Shown here piece by piece: positions 23,025 to 36,539 of a stretch of 64,000 bases of DNA. The notes below the pieces were generated by a model. The model ran no database searches, was not told the DNA's origin, and was given only the letters and a program-made list of their open reading frames with translations. Positions within the stretch are counted from its first letter, which is position 1. Each line of letters starts with the position of its first letter. The position numbers and the translations under genes were made by a program. Source of the stretch: Acorus gramineus (taxonomy: Eukaryota > Streptophyta > Magnoliopsida > Acorales > Acoraceae); the NCBI GenBank assembly GCA_030737835.1, contig CM060848.1, positions 12,880,323-12,944,322 on the forward strand, in the 5' to 3' direction.

Positions 23025-26000
23025 TCAAAATGCATTGGGGTCTTCAGATCCATCTGAAGAGGACTCTTCAGATGTTAATCCTGACTCGTCATCGTCCGTG
23101 TCCAAAGCTGCTGCTGCTGCTGTTCTGGCTGAAATTCTACTCAATGCAACTGTTTTACTTGCCCTCTGGGAGCGAGTGATTCCCGGGGTAGTTGTTCTTG
23201 TTACAGGAGCAGGAGTAGGTTCCTGATCATCATCATCCGAGGAAGATTCATGCCTCACCCTTCTCCTAGATGTGGCTGTCCTGGTTGTGCGCTGTGCAGG
23301 TGTTGGTGGCACTACTGTGGATATATCTGTGATGAGACTGCCTTCATATTCTATTCCAAGATTCTCTGAAATCACAAAAATAGCTGACTTATCAAATTCC
23401 TTCAATTTGTAGAAAGAAGCAATAAACATCTTAATGATGAATAATAAACATGTTGCATGGCGTTGGAATCCATATAAGATAAAATAGCAAACTTAAAACT
23501 TATTTGAAACACATCTGTAATATGGATTTGAGATGGTCTTAATAGACATGAAGAAAAGAAGGTTTACCAAAGATAGCATTTGCTTGATCCTTTGAGAGTT
23601 CTTGGTCTGGGTGTTCATCTAGATCTCTGAGGCGGACAGCCATCCTCGTCAGTTCTTTGGAAAGTTCCCTGTCTGCTGATACAAATCCAAAAATGCGTCC
23701 CAAGAGTCCTCGCATGCACTTTATTGCCTTTTGATCCGAAGACCGAAATTTGATCAAGACAATTATTCTACACAGAGCCAATATATAAGCTTTCCCCGAA
23801 GCAGTTGCCTTCATTGGGCAGCTTGTCACCTTCATGGAGAGAAAATATGAGGTTAGATGCAGTTTCAGCAGCCTGTGAATACAGTTATCGTTGACTAGTC
23901 TATGTATCATTCTTTGTGCAAGGCCCACTACATGCATATGCAGTTGCAATCAGGATCTAGACAGCTCCTTCAAAAAACACTCTGACCAGCTATATGGAAA
24001 CAATGGCACTTGCAAGTTCTTGACTAAAATTTAATGCAACTACAATATGGTATGGAAAACAATTTCTGCAATCATCCAGTCATCTTTGCTATCTGTATAA
24101 CTATGAGCTCCATTTATATAAATGATGATTTCAGACTGCCATTCTGCAAAGGATGTATAAATCTCAAAAGCAACCATTCTATCCAAGGTACAGTTTCACT
24201 CCACCTATAACCCTTGTATAACAAGATTGTTAGTTTTCATAAAAAAAAAATTTGTTGGTCATATGATTAATTATTTATCCTAAGAAACAACAGTTCTTTG
24301 GCGCACAATATCAGTAGGCAAGTAACTGGCCTATGCAAACATTCCTATGCTATATGTGATTGCAAACCAAATTCCATGTGACATAAAATTCTCACTCCTA
24401 GAGTTCTGATTGCACAAAAATAAAAGGTCAAAATATTGTAATACTGGGAAACTTTACTCATCATGAATTGGCTAGTACAAGTAAAAGACAGCACCAAAAT
24501 GAATCTGAAACCTTAGAGAGATACCTCTGCGGCAATACGAATTGCAAGCCCCTCCTCCCCACAAACTATATCAATAGATGGCTGCATTGACTCGTTTATA
24601 CTTTGTGGGGAGCTATGAGTGCTTGTATCTTCCTCAGGTTCCTTCGTGTAAAGAGGAGTTTGCATCATTTGCAGCAAATAACGAGACACTTGAACCGCAC
24701 GTTTTCTCATATTAGAAACTACAGTAGAAGATCCTCCTGAATTTCCACAGATGCCTGGCCACATAGAACGGATGATGGGAATGAAAGCTTCAGAGATGCA
24801 CTTCTGCACATTTGTTAACATACCCAATGTTATACTACAGCATTACAACCATTTGAAGGATCACTTCAAAACAAATAAGTCAAATCCTGTAACATGCACT
24901 ACTTGCCTTGTGATTGCTCGAGACCGCAGGGTAATGATCAAAGAATACAGACAAGCATTGCTTTAACCTGCATATAAATGGGGATCATTTATTTGTCTGG
25001 TAGAAAAGTACAAAAACTACAAAAAGAAACAATCAAACAAATATTGCTAATTACCTTTGTAACTCATCCTTCTCTTCACAGAAATACAAGCTGATGAGCC
25101 TTCTTAACATTAATGCGTGCAAAGAAGCAGATATACAAGGATACTTTTCACTCAAAAGAAGAATTTTTGCAAACCCCTCTCCTAGAACAAATCGGATTGT
25201 TTCAGGTTCATTAGTGCAAAAGCATTCGTCCACATCATCTTTGTCAAACCCAGAGTATAATAGATCAAGCAATGCAATGCCTGGATCATCATTTAAACCA
25301 GACAAATTTACTGTATCAAAATTCTTTTTATCATTGCATGAGGGGGGCAAATCAAGCCCCATAGCTCTGTCAACTTCTCCCGGCCCTAGCCACCAAGCAA
25401 GATCGATCAGCACTTTACAAGCCATGATACTGACTGGAGAGGGGCCATGGATGAAAGAAAGGCGCAACTGCTTCACCGCCTCCTCACTTAGCTTTCTATC
25501 TCTCAATGCAAAGAGACCAAGGCATCTAGTAGCAGCCCTCCGCACATCCACATGAACATGCTTTGCCTGGAAGACATAGAAGTTGAATGCTATTAAGAAA
25601 TGATATGTGGACGAACAGGCAAACAGAAAGTCATGAAGGTAGAAACATAAAAGATCTAGCTAGTGCTCACTCCTGGTATCAATAAAGAGTGAAGCAGTTC
25701 AGAAGTTTCCATGGCAGTCCCTTGCAAACTTTGAATTGATTTAACATTCTCTAAAAGAAGGCCAACCACAGCAAGGCAGTGCAACCACTGGATGGAATCT
25801 GCACATCTCTCTCTGCAAGGACGAGCAAGCTCCTCAATGACAGAGAAAACCATTCTCTCAAATTCTCCTCCAGAGGCATGCACTTTCCTTGCCAATTCTG
25901 ACACAGCAGTAGCCCAATTCCTTTCACCTCCAAGATGGATGCCATCACCAATGATGAATTTAACCCCGTCATTATCAACTTCCTCCTCAGGAGGCCTGTG

Positions 26001-29000
26001 AAATAGCTCCTGAACAAAAGAACCAGCAACCTTGCGATTTGTAGCATCAGAAAAGTCTAGCATGGTCCCAAGCAATAGAAGCTGCCTAGTTGCAAAGAGG
26101 TAATTGGATCCTGAAATTATAACAGCAAAATTTGCCTGAAATGTTGGGGTTAGAAGCAAAAAATGAACACCCAGAGTTTTTTTTTTTTCTTTCGTGTGCA
26201 CAACCACAAAGCTGCACAGTCAAAATTCAACTGACCTGCAACAAGATGAGCCTTGACCAATTCAACATAGTCAGAAATGGTAGCAGGGAGAATTTTCTCT
26301 AGCAGATTATTGTTAGCTGAAGCTTGTTTAGCATAGACCATTGCCTCAGCACCTGTTGTTCTTGCAGTATCAGATTCCTTGGCCTATGAGCAATAGCAGG
26401 TAAGAAAAACAAGAATATGTTAAAAAGGTGCACTACCCCTGTTATGAACTATGTTATGATTGCTTGAAAATTAAGGTGCATTACCCCTGTTCATTTGGAA
26501 TTGCAAAAGAGAACATAGAAGTACCCAAAAATTGACTGGAGATGGATAGGTAAGAGCTTTTTATCAAATAAAATTTTTTTACAGAAAAAGGTTCAACTAG
26601 AATATATAATATGAAGAAAAGTATAAACTCATTGTAAAGATTATGCAGCACAACATCAAACCAAGCAAAAAAGAGAGCACAAAGATATTTCCAGTAGCAA
26701 AAAATAGACTTTTGTCCACTATGATTCCATGATATTTCAATGGCTAACATGTTTTACAAAAATGTACTTGAACAATGAAATATATAGGTGCATGATGTCA
26801 CTCAAAGTTAAGTGTTGATATATAATTCCGTGACAGAAAATAAGCATGAAACAATGTGAAATGAAATTCTCTCAAACATACCTGTGAAGCAGTGGTTGTT
26901 TATATGGTCATACATGTTAAGTTTCAAATAATTTGTATCAACAAGAGAAGAAAAAAACTCAAGATTATCTATTAATTTTATTCAAACAAATCAGTAATTC
27001 ATGTGTAAATGTAAATTGATATTTAAAACCAAGCAATTCATAAAAACGGTTCAGCGTGTTATGAAACAGACAAACAGTAGAAAGAAATAATTGTTAAAAG
27101 TGATCTCACTGACATATCCAACAGGAATGAAGTAGAATGGAAATTAAGCATATCTTCAAGGGATATAAATAAATAACAAACAGAAGAATGAGTGGGTGTC
27201 ATTTAAGCTCGCACAATAAAAATCTTTACTTCAAGTTTCCTATATAACTGGAGATATCAATGGTCTTACAGAAAAGAGGAACACTTTTTCATTAAACTAT
27301 AAATCATGATAAAAATAATCTATGTCTCACTTTCATTTCATCATGCAAGTGCCTGCATATGGTTCTCCAAAAGAGAGCTTCCTCTGCTTCCATTAGTCGA
27401 ACTCCCAAAATGCTTTGTCCTGTAATGCAAACCAAAAAGAGGATCAGGAAAATATCACACAATAGGAATTCTTAGCTTTTATATATCCCTTGTTTTAGTT
27501 TCAAATCCTAAACAGTATCTGATTTGATCATAGATATAGTTATTAGTGGATATAATTAAATATAAACAAAGACATAATATCTAAAGTGACCATCCTTTTA
27601 CAATAAAATTTAAACAGCAGAATATCTAACCTTCGATATGATGTAAAACCAGGTGGAGGATCGTCTGTCTTGTATTAATAAAAAGGAAGACATCAAAACA
27701 ATCTGAAAAAGTTTACTTCATAATTCTTAACACCATCTTGTCTATTTTAATCCCCTGATAACTTTTATTTAAGCAACTTTATATAGGAATTTGCAACTAA
27801 GAATTTTGCACAGGGATGACAGCAAATGTTGTTAAGTTGGATGAGTGAGGCAGGGAAGAAACTACAAGCAAGAGGCGAAAGGAGAAAGAAAGCCAAGATT
27901 TCTCAATCTATTAAATCAGCGGGGGGTTGGACAATTAAAGTGACGCATAACCAAGTGGTTTTCAAAAGTTCAAACCCCATTTCAAGGATATCTGAGAGGC
28001 ACGGTTTATACTAGATTGATGCCAAGTACTGAGCGAGAGCAAGCAGTGTCAACTATCAAGGAGAGAAAACTGATAGTTGATGAGTGATTTGGGGAGGCCA
28101 CTTAAAAAACAGTAGCAAGCTCTTCTGCCGTTGGCTTGCAGGTGTAGGGCTTTGGCCCGAAGCCTAACTCAGTCTCTTTCTTTTGTGTTGTCTGCTTTGG
28201 TTACATGCTCTGACTTTGCTTTTCAGACTTCGTACTATGATTTTGTTTTAATATATCATGGTATATTGTCTACCAGAAATTTGCACACTTTGGAGTATCC
28301 ACATTATAAAAAATATTAATTGTTCAATAAACCACAACATGTCTTTTGTATTGTTCGGACACAATTGGACCATTTGAATGCCAAAGTAAAAAATGCTAAA
28401 ATATTTTTAAAGTTTATGTCCGTAACAAATCTAATTAGTATCATGCTCACCCTTATTTTTATGTATATCATCTTTCATCTTCATCTCTTTCTCATTTTCC
28501 TCTCATCTACCACTTTTTTGTTGTCTTTCTTTCTTTATAAGTCTTCTATAAATCTCCTTTTTGTAATCAGATCCTCTTCAAATCTAGCAAATCAAACTAC
28601 AAAGACTCAAAACCCATGAACAGATAAACGCAAGATTCAAAATGTGATCAAATAAAGATTTACCTAGATATAAAGTATGACTGGATAATAGAGATTTAAA
28701 TCCTCAACACAATGTGCAGTATTTTGTCACAAACAATGTGGCAATGCATATCCATATCAAACACCAAATACTAATAATGAAACCCCAATGTTTTGATATT
28801 CCAATGATATTTGGAACTAGTGGAGTGTTTGTCACAGGAAAACATGATTTAAGTTTCATTGGCATATTATAAATACTTGATTCTAACCATGAAGTTCCAC
28901 AACTAAAATCATCCAATTCTTTCACCTAAAATCTAGCAGTATGCAAACTACAATAAATTACAACATATTTGTTCCTCGGAAGCCAAGACTTTTGAAGTGA

Positions 29001-31139
29001 GCAGCAGATATCAACAGTTTACCGCATGTTCAAATAAGCTTACAGAACACTACAAAGCATGATAGATAAGGGAATGTGTGAATACTGATGTAACACAGAA
29101 GACCTATTTGTCAAGAACAGAAGTTCAGTTTCTTGGTTGGAGCACATGAAAAGACAACATAAACATGAAAGACACATCTCATCCACATTATCATTATCAT
29201 AGCTCATGATGGGGGAATAAATGAGTATATGGTAATCTAGCACATAAATATAATAAAGATGATCCAATTATTGGAAACACATCCAGAGTTTTGCTGACCT
29301 TCTTCTGTTTCATGCCTCAAGGATAAAAACAGCCTGATACCCTGATCATCCTGTACAGTTACTGAGCCATCTTGCAGAAGAGTCTCCATCACAGTCTCCC
29401 CAACTGACTCATATGTTTCCACATCAAGGAACTTGAGAAGAGCCACTGGATCTCCATTGCTATACTTGGAAAGCCACTCATCTTTCAGCATCTTCAGACA
29501 TTCTTTCCTCACAGGTGCTGATCTGTCTGTAAGCCCCCTCTTCAAAATGGTGGTTCTGACCTTAATGCTGGGAATTAAAGAAAACATTTGGAACTATTGA
29601 GAGTTGGATAATGCGCATCAATAGCTCAAGCAATTCAAAGAACATCCTTGCAAAGTGTAATATGACGTTATATTATCCACATAATCATTTTTCATATCAC
29701 TTAAGCATTCCTAGGAATAATAACTTGCGCTATGTTTTAAAAGGTCAGCTTTCAATTTCAGTACCTAAGACTCTGAAGAGGGTATTTGTTTGCCAAAACA
29801 CAGTAGGCCGCCCGACGCACTGAGTCACTCACATCAAGAGTGCGTTCAACAATGACAGCTGAGGTGGTGTTTGCAGGAGGAATAGACAGGATTATCGTCT
29901 TACGAACCTCCTGCACATTATGATAAGCACATAAGCTTCAGGCACCAAAAAAGGAGGAAAAAAAAACACACACACACACACAACAAACAGTAAATTATAC
30001 AGCAGTTGGTTCCCGGGGCAACTGGCCCAATAAGAATTCCGCAATGCCACCAGCCTCCACATCAACAGCAAAGCGTGCAAGGGCTCGAACTGCAAAAGAA
30101 CGAACAGACGGAGCAATATCTTCCACACATCTCTTCATGGACCCTATCACATCGTCCCAAACTTCGTCAGTGATTTCAGCATCATCCGGCAATCGCTTTA
30201 TGATCTGTCAACATATCGATACAATGATTCTAACTATCTTGTCTAATTTAAACTAACATTAGGAGAAAAGGCACACTACTTTCCAAGCATTCATACAAGT
30301 AAAAAAGATAATGTTTTTAAATTACCACTTTTATTTAAAGTTTTCCCAATTTTTTCTGAATGTTGATAAATTTTCAATCCAGCAGTATCCCATATTTGTG
30401 AGTTGTGGCTATGCTTACATCTCAAACAGTTTAGTAAACACATATAGATAAAAACTAACCTTAAACATATACAACAATACAACAAGCTAATATTGAGTTC
30501 TGAAAAAAAATGTGAAAAAAAAGGAACACCACATTTTTTTTCCCTCTTTGCAATGCCAAATAGGAATATTTCTTTACACACAAACAGAAACACAGTAAAT
30601 TTTACAATAGCTGGGTATTAAGTATAGATAACCAATCGCTAAATTTTGCACAAGTGCCCAATCTGATTTTGCACATACACAAATATCGAACTAATTATAA
30701 ATAAATAAAAAACTCATGTGATCCAAAATCTACAAAAAGAAATTAAAATTGACAAAACCCTGGACTGGATGGATAAGACCCTCACCTCGGATACCATCTG
30801 ACACGAACGAAATCTGGAGGTCTTATCGGCATCCTCGGCTGCTTCAAGGAGGAACCTCAGAAGTCCCTCCAAAAAGCCACCACAGTTGTGACGGGTGGCG
30901 GCAAAAGCTGCGACGAACTGGACCGTCCGTTCGGCGTAGTCAGTCCTTCTCGAGTACCGGAGGAGGGGATTTAGGGCTCTGGTGAAGGAGGGGAGGAAGT
31001 GAGCGTCAGGAGATGAGGATTGGACTGCAGATAGCTCCTTGATCTTGCGCTGATGGACGGCCAGGGAGAGGCGGCACTCGTCGAGGATTCCGCAGATCTT
31101 CCTCGCTAAGAGCTTCTCGTCCTCTTCTTTGTCTGCCAT
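23025..31139 (-). CDS. CAPG: Condensin complex subunit 3 (CAP-G)
   Basis: Twelve exons join in frame on the reverse strand: 31139-30786, 30204-30001, 29910-29765, 29567-29299, 27419-27331, 26383-26236, 26110-25671, 25566-25055, 24967-24907, 24803-24525, 23829-23568, 23365-23025. They give 1034 residues, normal for plant CAP-G. The start MADKEEDEK is at 31139; an in-frame ATG 21 bases upstream adds MRERSPS. Helical HEAT-type repeats fill about 1-900 (for example SVRSFAVRALARFAVD and SAPVRKECLKMLKDEW); the second half is the conserved Cnd3 region. Residues about 930-1034 form a Ser/Asp/Glu-rich tail with several TP and SR sites, plausible for mitotic phosphorylation. CAP-G is a HEAT subunit of condensin I and acts in mitotic chromosome compaction in the nucleus. 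All introns are GT-AG except the one after exon 9 (AAG|GCAAGT, at 24906). Confidence 0.95.
27722..29290. other. 1.57-kb segment of CAP-G intron 4 absent from the duplicate copy
   Basis: The duplicate at 33.3-40.4 kb follows the CAP-G intron up to a point matching 27720, then jumps to a point matching about 29292. This stretch is either an insertion into the parent or a deletion from the copy. It contains 'aaccaagtggttttcaaaag' and 'agttcaaacccc' near 27950-27985, the latter similar to a polymerase III B box, which hints at a SINE-like component. No protein-coding element is seen. Confidence 0.6.
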
Positions 31140-32667
31140 TGATGGAGATCTCTCTCTCACTCACTTGTTCACTTTGAAGACCTGAATGTCTGGATCGATT
31201 GATAATAAAATGTTTCGATCGCGTTAGGTTTACGAAGTGGTTTGAAATGGTTTTGAAAATCCGGGCGGCAATTCCGCCGTTAATATTAACGGCACCGCTG
31301 TCATAGTGTGCACGGTTCTTCTAACCTTCTTTGGTAGCAATGTATATATAAAGTTATTGCAATATATATATAAAGTTATTTCAGGATAAATGATTAAATA
31401 TGTTATTTTATTTTTTGTTGTGCTAATTATTATTATTATTATTAATTTTTTTAAATAAGATAGACGCAACAATCATTTTCATTAGAGAAATAGATTAGTA
31501 CACGGTCTGAAATGGAGGTGAGAGGATAAAAACTAAAAAAAAAAAGAAGCAGATAATCATAATAAAAAAATATTATTATTGTTGTTTGATAAAAAAAAAT
31601 AATATTAAACAATTGTGCTAATTATTATTGTTGGAAACATAATAACAAAAAAATAATTGTTTGATAAGTTTTGGATAAAAAATTATAAAATATTGAGTCT
31701 CTTATTTATACCAGATGATAAGTGAATCATCATTAAACAAATTGAATAAATTGGGTAGACCTCATTTGTGTCATTTTGCACTACCTTGACAATGGCAATA
31801 GTCTGTTTATTATTTTTTGGGTGAATTGTTCAAATATCTCTTCACTAACAACCCTATTTTTTTTTCTATCCCTCGAGTTTTTTTTATTTTTTATTTACCT
31901 CTGCAGTCTGGTCCTTCTTTTTTTTTACCCCTGACTAGTGCTACATCATACTTTAACACCTAAACTACCTCCATTGTATTTAACAGTTTACAGTAGTTAC
32001 ATTATGTGCAATTACATAATATATTCAACTAATTACAAAAACTTTGTATCTATGTACAGATATATCATTCTGTATGTGTGAACTTATCCATGCAAACTAG
32101 AAAGAATGATCGACTGTTTATCATGACCTGTTATATGCTTAAGTGCAAAAATGAAATAATTAGTGAAGTGAATACATTTTTTCTTGTCCTCAACATTATT
32201 TGCATTAGCACTTGGTGATCTTAGATTTCGTAAATGAGTGTTTCGTGTCGTGCAACTCATTATCTCATGTTCATTATAATAAACATATGCTTGACTATGT
32301 AACATGAGTTAATAACAATCGATGTATCTATTTTAATGACACTTTGAGAATGTAAAACCATTTTGTGTACATTGAATGTACTTACAGATGATAATGGCAA
32401 GATTTACAATTAATGAATCTATTATATCTATAACCATTTTGTATTTAATCATCTTTACGTACGTTGAACACTATCTATAGATAACTATTAAAAATATGTA
32501 ATTATGTGTATGCTTTTTGTATGTATCACATTGTATTTTTGTACTCTGTAACTTTGTTTGTAAGGGTATCTAAGGTATCATGAAAAGCCAGGGGAAAAAA
32601 ATAAGACAACACTGCAGGAATAAATAAAAAAAGTTCAGGAATAGAAAAAAAAAAATTGGACTATTGA
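31140..32667. other. Intergenic region upstream of CAP-G
   Basis: The first 120 bases after the CAP-G start are GC-moderate and probably its promoter; no clear TATA box is visible. A TTA microsatellite is near 31425-31445. A stretch at 31830-31990 with 'cccctgactagtg' resembles degraded MITE ends. No gene is supported. Confidence 0.4.
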
Positions 32668-32675
32668 TCAAAGGG

Positions 32676-33192
32676 TAAGCCTATCAATTATCTGAAAAAA
32701 TATCCGTATCCAATCCAATTCCGTATCCAAAAATTTAAAAAATATCCGATATCCGAAAAATATGTATCCGTATCCAAAAAAATTGTCCGTATCCGAATTT
32801 TTTGAATCGGATACGGATTGCCTGTATCCGATCAGAAAAATATATGTATCATAAAATATAATTATATATTTATTTTTTAGGATTAATATGAGTTTTTATT
32901 TTTATTTTTATTCTAAAGCATGTAATATTTTATATATATTTATAATTTTATGTTTTATACTAGATAATTATTAGATTTTTTTACATATTTCAAATATTAT
33001 ATATATGATTTTTATTTTTGGATATTAGATCTTTGGATATTTTAATCATTCCATATTCATTTTGAATTTTCGGATATATCGGATATTTATCCGTTACCAA
33101 ATCCGGATTTTCGGATAGGATACGGATATTTACTTTCAATATCCGTCGGATATGGGCCTATCTAATCCGTATCCGTCCGATTGACAGGCTTA
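32676..33192. mobile_element. Nonautonomous hAT element (517 bp)
   Basis: Ends TAAGCCTATCAAT and, in reverse complement, TAAGCCTGTCAAT form a 13-bp inverted repeat with one mismatch. Flanks TCAAAGGG (32668-32675) and TCAAGGGG (33193-33200) match in 7 of 8 positions, as expected for an aged hAT target duplication. The subterminal regions are full of 'atccgtatcc' and 'ggatacggat' words in both orientations. No coding capacity. The right end matches the element at 1-206. Confidence 0.8.
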
Positions 33193-33736
33193 TCAAGGGG
33201 TATTTGAGCAATTCACCATTTTTTTTCTTTTTTAACAAAGAAGAAGAAAGGCATCCAGCCTTAAGAGAATGTTTATTTTTTTTTCAAAAAAGATATTTCC
33301 AGTAGTAAAAAAATAGACTTTCGTCCACTACGATTTCATGATAATTCAATGGCTAATATGTTTTAAAAAAATGTACTTGAAGAATGAAATACATAGGTGC
33401 ATGATTTCACTCAAAGTTAAGTGTTGATATATAATTCCGTGACAGAAAATAAACACGAAACAATGTGAAATGAAATTCTCTAAAAAAAACCTGTGAAGCA
33501 ATGGTTGTTTATATGGTCATACATATTAAGTTTCAAATAATTTGTATTAACAAGAGAACAAAAAAACTCAAGATTATCTAATAATTTTATTCAAACAAAT
33601 AAGTAATTCATGTATAAATGTAAATTGAAGCAATTCATACAAACGGTATGGCATATTACGAAACAGTAGAAAGAAATCATTGTTAAAAGTGATCTCACTG
33701 ACATATCCAACAGGAATGAAGTAGAATGGAAATTAA

Positions 33737-34835
33737 GGGTGCGTTTGGTAGTGGGATTGAGAAGCTGTGATTAGCAAAAGTGAGTTTACAAGAGGGATTT
33801 CCAGTACCACCACAATTTCATGCCGTTTGGGAATCATGTTTGGCAATCGAATGGGAAGTATTAAAATTGGGCTTCAAAACACAGTTTATGTTTGGTTGGA
33901 CCCTGTTGAAAATATAAGATACATGTGAAATTCCCAAAATGTCCATGATAAGATGAAATTCCCAAAATGTCCATGTTCGTGTCTTCTTCCCTCGAGTTTC
34001 ACCCAAGCCCTAAAATCAGAAGCTCTTCATTCCCCTTCCCCTCGAGAAGCTCGCGATCGACCCCATTAAAAAGCTAAGTTAAATCATTCAAGAAATACTT
34101 ACTGTAAGTATATCAGGTTACGATGAAGGGATTCTGGAACTCAAAGCCTTGATGGTTGAACCATCCAATCTAGGGTTGGGGAGCGAGGGTTTACTTTTGG
34201 GGGTGTTGGGGAGCTAGGGTTTCCAAAGCAGTTAGCATTTAGGGTTTTCAGATCCAAACACTTCTTCTGGGTATCTTGGGAAGGTGGGTTTTGTGTTAAT
34301 GGCAAGGGAGAGACGAGAGGGGCCTATGATTGGAGAGAGACGGGAGACCTTGAGGAAAGAGAGGTGAGGTGCAGGCAAGATGAGAGAGGAGAGTGCAGGC
34401 TCGAACGGAGAGAGGGGAGGGACTTCAATCGGACCAACTTTGAACAGAGAGAGGCGAGGGGAATGGAGCAGCTAGGGTTTGGTTTTAAAGAGAGAGGCGA
34501 GAGACTTCCACGGTCGCACCCCTGAAACCAAAAAGTGAGAAGAGAGAAAAGAGAGGTTTTTCAAAGAGTGGGTATTTATTGGATTGTAATTCAGCAAAAT
34601 TGGGATGGGTATACTAGTAATTGTGCATCTATTTTTCTGGTTTACAAACCAGAGTTTTGAGAAAGCTCATTTTTTCAGCTTTCCCAAGTCGGGTTTTTTT
34701 TTTGGCAATTTACACACAATCGCAATCATGTCGATTTCAAAACTTAGGCCCATTTTTAATGTTTGGTTTGCATTTTAACCCCCTTGATGTTTGTAATTGT
34801 AATCGCACCCCTGAAACCAGCAACCAAACAGACCC
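33737..34835. mobile_element. Harbinger-type nonautonomous element (1.1 kb) in the CAP-G duplicate
   Basis: Ends GGGTGCGTTTGGT and, reverse-complemented, GGGTCTGTTTGGT, flanked by TAA (33734-33736 and 34836-34838). The parent CAP-G intron near 27140 has no such insert, which defines both ends. The centre (about 33980-34560) is not AT-rich and includes 'ctagggttt'-type words and GA-rich stretches usual in plant 5' UTRs and first introns, so it may be a captured gene fragment. No transposase frame is seen. Confidence 0.8.
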
Positions 34836-36539
34836 TAAGACTATCTTTAAGGGACATATATAAATAACAAACAGAAGAATGAGTGGGTGTCTTTTAAGCT
34901 CGCACAATAAAAATCTTTACTTCAAGTGTCCTGTATAATTGGAGATATCAATGGTCTTACAGAAAAGAGGCACACTTTTTCATTAAACAATAAGTCATGA
35001 TAAAAATTAAAAACACAGCATAATCTGTCTCACTTTCACCTCAGTATGCAAGTGCCTGCATATGGTTCTCCAAGAGAGAGCTTCCTCTGCTTCCATTAGT
35101 CGAACTCCCAAAATGCTTTGTCTGGTAACGCAAACCAAAACGAGGATCAGGAAAATATCACACAATAGGAATTCTTAGCTTTCATATACCCCTTACTTTA
35201 GTTTCAAATCCTTAACACTCTGATTTGATCATAGATATAGTTATTTATGAATATAATTAAATATAAACAAAGACATAATATCTAAAGTGACTATCCTTTT
35301 ACAAAAAAATTTAAACAGCAGAATATCTAACTTTCTATACAATATAAAATCAGGTGGAGGATAGTCTATCTAATGTCTTATATTAATAAAAAGGCGGACA
35401 TCAAAACTATCTGAAAAAGTTTACTTCGTAAGTCGCTGACCTTCTTCTGTTTCATGCCCCAAGGATAAAAACAGCCTGATACCCTGATCATCCTGTATAG
35501 TCACTGAGCCATCTTGCAGAAGAATCTCCATCACAGTCTCCCCAACTGACTCATATGTTTCCACATTAAGGAACTTGAGAAGAGCCACTGGATCTCCATT
35601 GCTATACTTGGAAAGCCACTCATCTTTCAACATCTTCAAACATTCTTTCCTCACAGGTGCAGATCTGTCTGTAAGCCCCTTCTTCAAAATGGTGGTTCTA
35701 ACTTTGATGCTGGGAATTAAAGAAAATGTTTGGAACTATTGAGAGTTGGATAATGCGCATCACTAGCTCAAGCAATTCAAAGAACATCCTTGCAAATTGT
35801 AATATGACATTATATTATTTACATAATTGAAAGAGGGAATTTGTTTGCCAAACACAGTAGGCCACCGGACGCACTAAGTCACTCACATCAAGAGTGCATT
35901 TAACAATGACAGCTGAGGTGGTGTTTGCAGGAGGAATAGACATGATTATCATCTTACAGGCCCCCTGCACATTATGATAAGCACATAAGCTTCAGGCACC
36001 AAAAAAGGAAAGAAAAAAAAAACACACACACACACACACAACAAACATTAAATTATACAGCATTTGGTTTCCGGGGCAACAGGTCCAATAAGAAATCAGC
36101 AATGCCACTAGCTTCCATATCTACGACCTCAAAAGCACGGACACTCCGTTTGGGGGCCGTACTAGTGTCCGACACGTGTCGGACACAGACACGGCATGGA
36201 CACGTGTCGGACACGCCTCCAGCCGTGTCTACTAAGATGGGCTACATTTTTGGGTCTGGATACGGCCCAGAACACGCCTGGGACATGGCCCAGCCCATTT
36301 CAGCTCAAAAGTTAAGAAAAAAAAGGAAAACAAAAGGCCCAAATCTATTTAAACAGCCCACAAGGTTCCAAAGATATCCATTTAGACAAAAGGCCTCACT
36401 TAAAAGGTTCAAAAAAACCAAAAATCTAAAAAGTGAAACCTTAGAAAAAATTTCTGCACTATTGGAACCCATGGGTCCTCTGCCATTTGCACTGTTTGGA
36501 AAATCTGGGACCCTCTCACTGCCTCTCCTCTTTTGATCT

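Noticed and set aside
28131..28619. Forward open frames inside CAP-G intron 4
   Set aside because: Random short frames in AT-rich intron DNA, on the strand opposite the gene, without domain features.
35421..35687. Functional small gene made from the CAP-G exon 4 copy
   Set aside because: Open only because one exon was duplicated; its neighbours have lost splice sites and there is no start or promoter.
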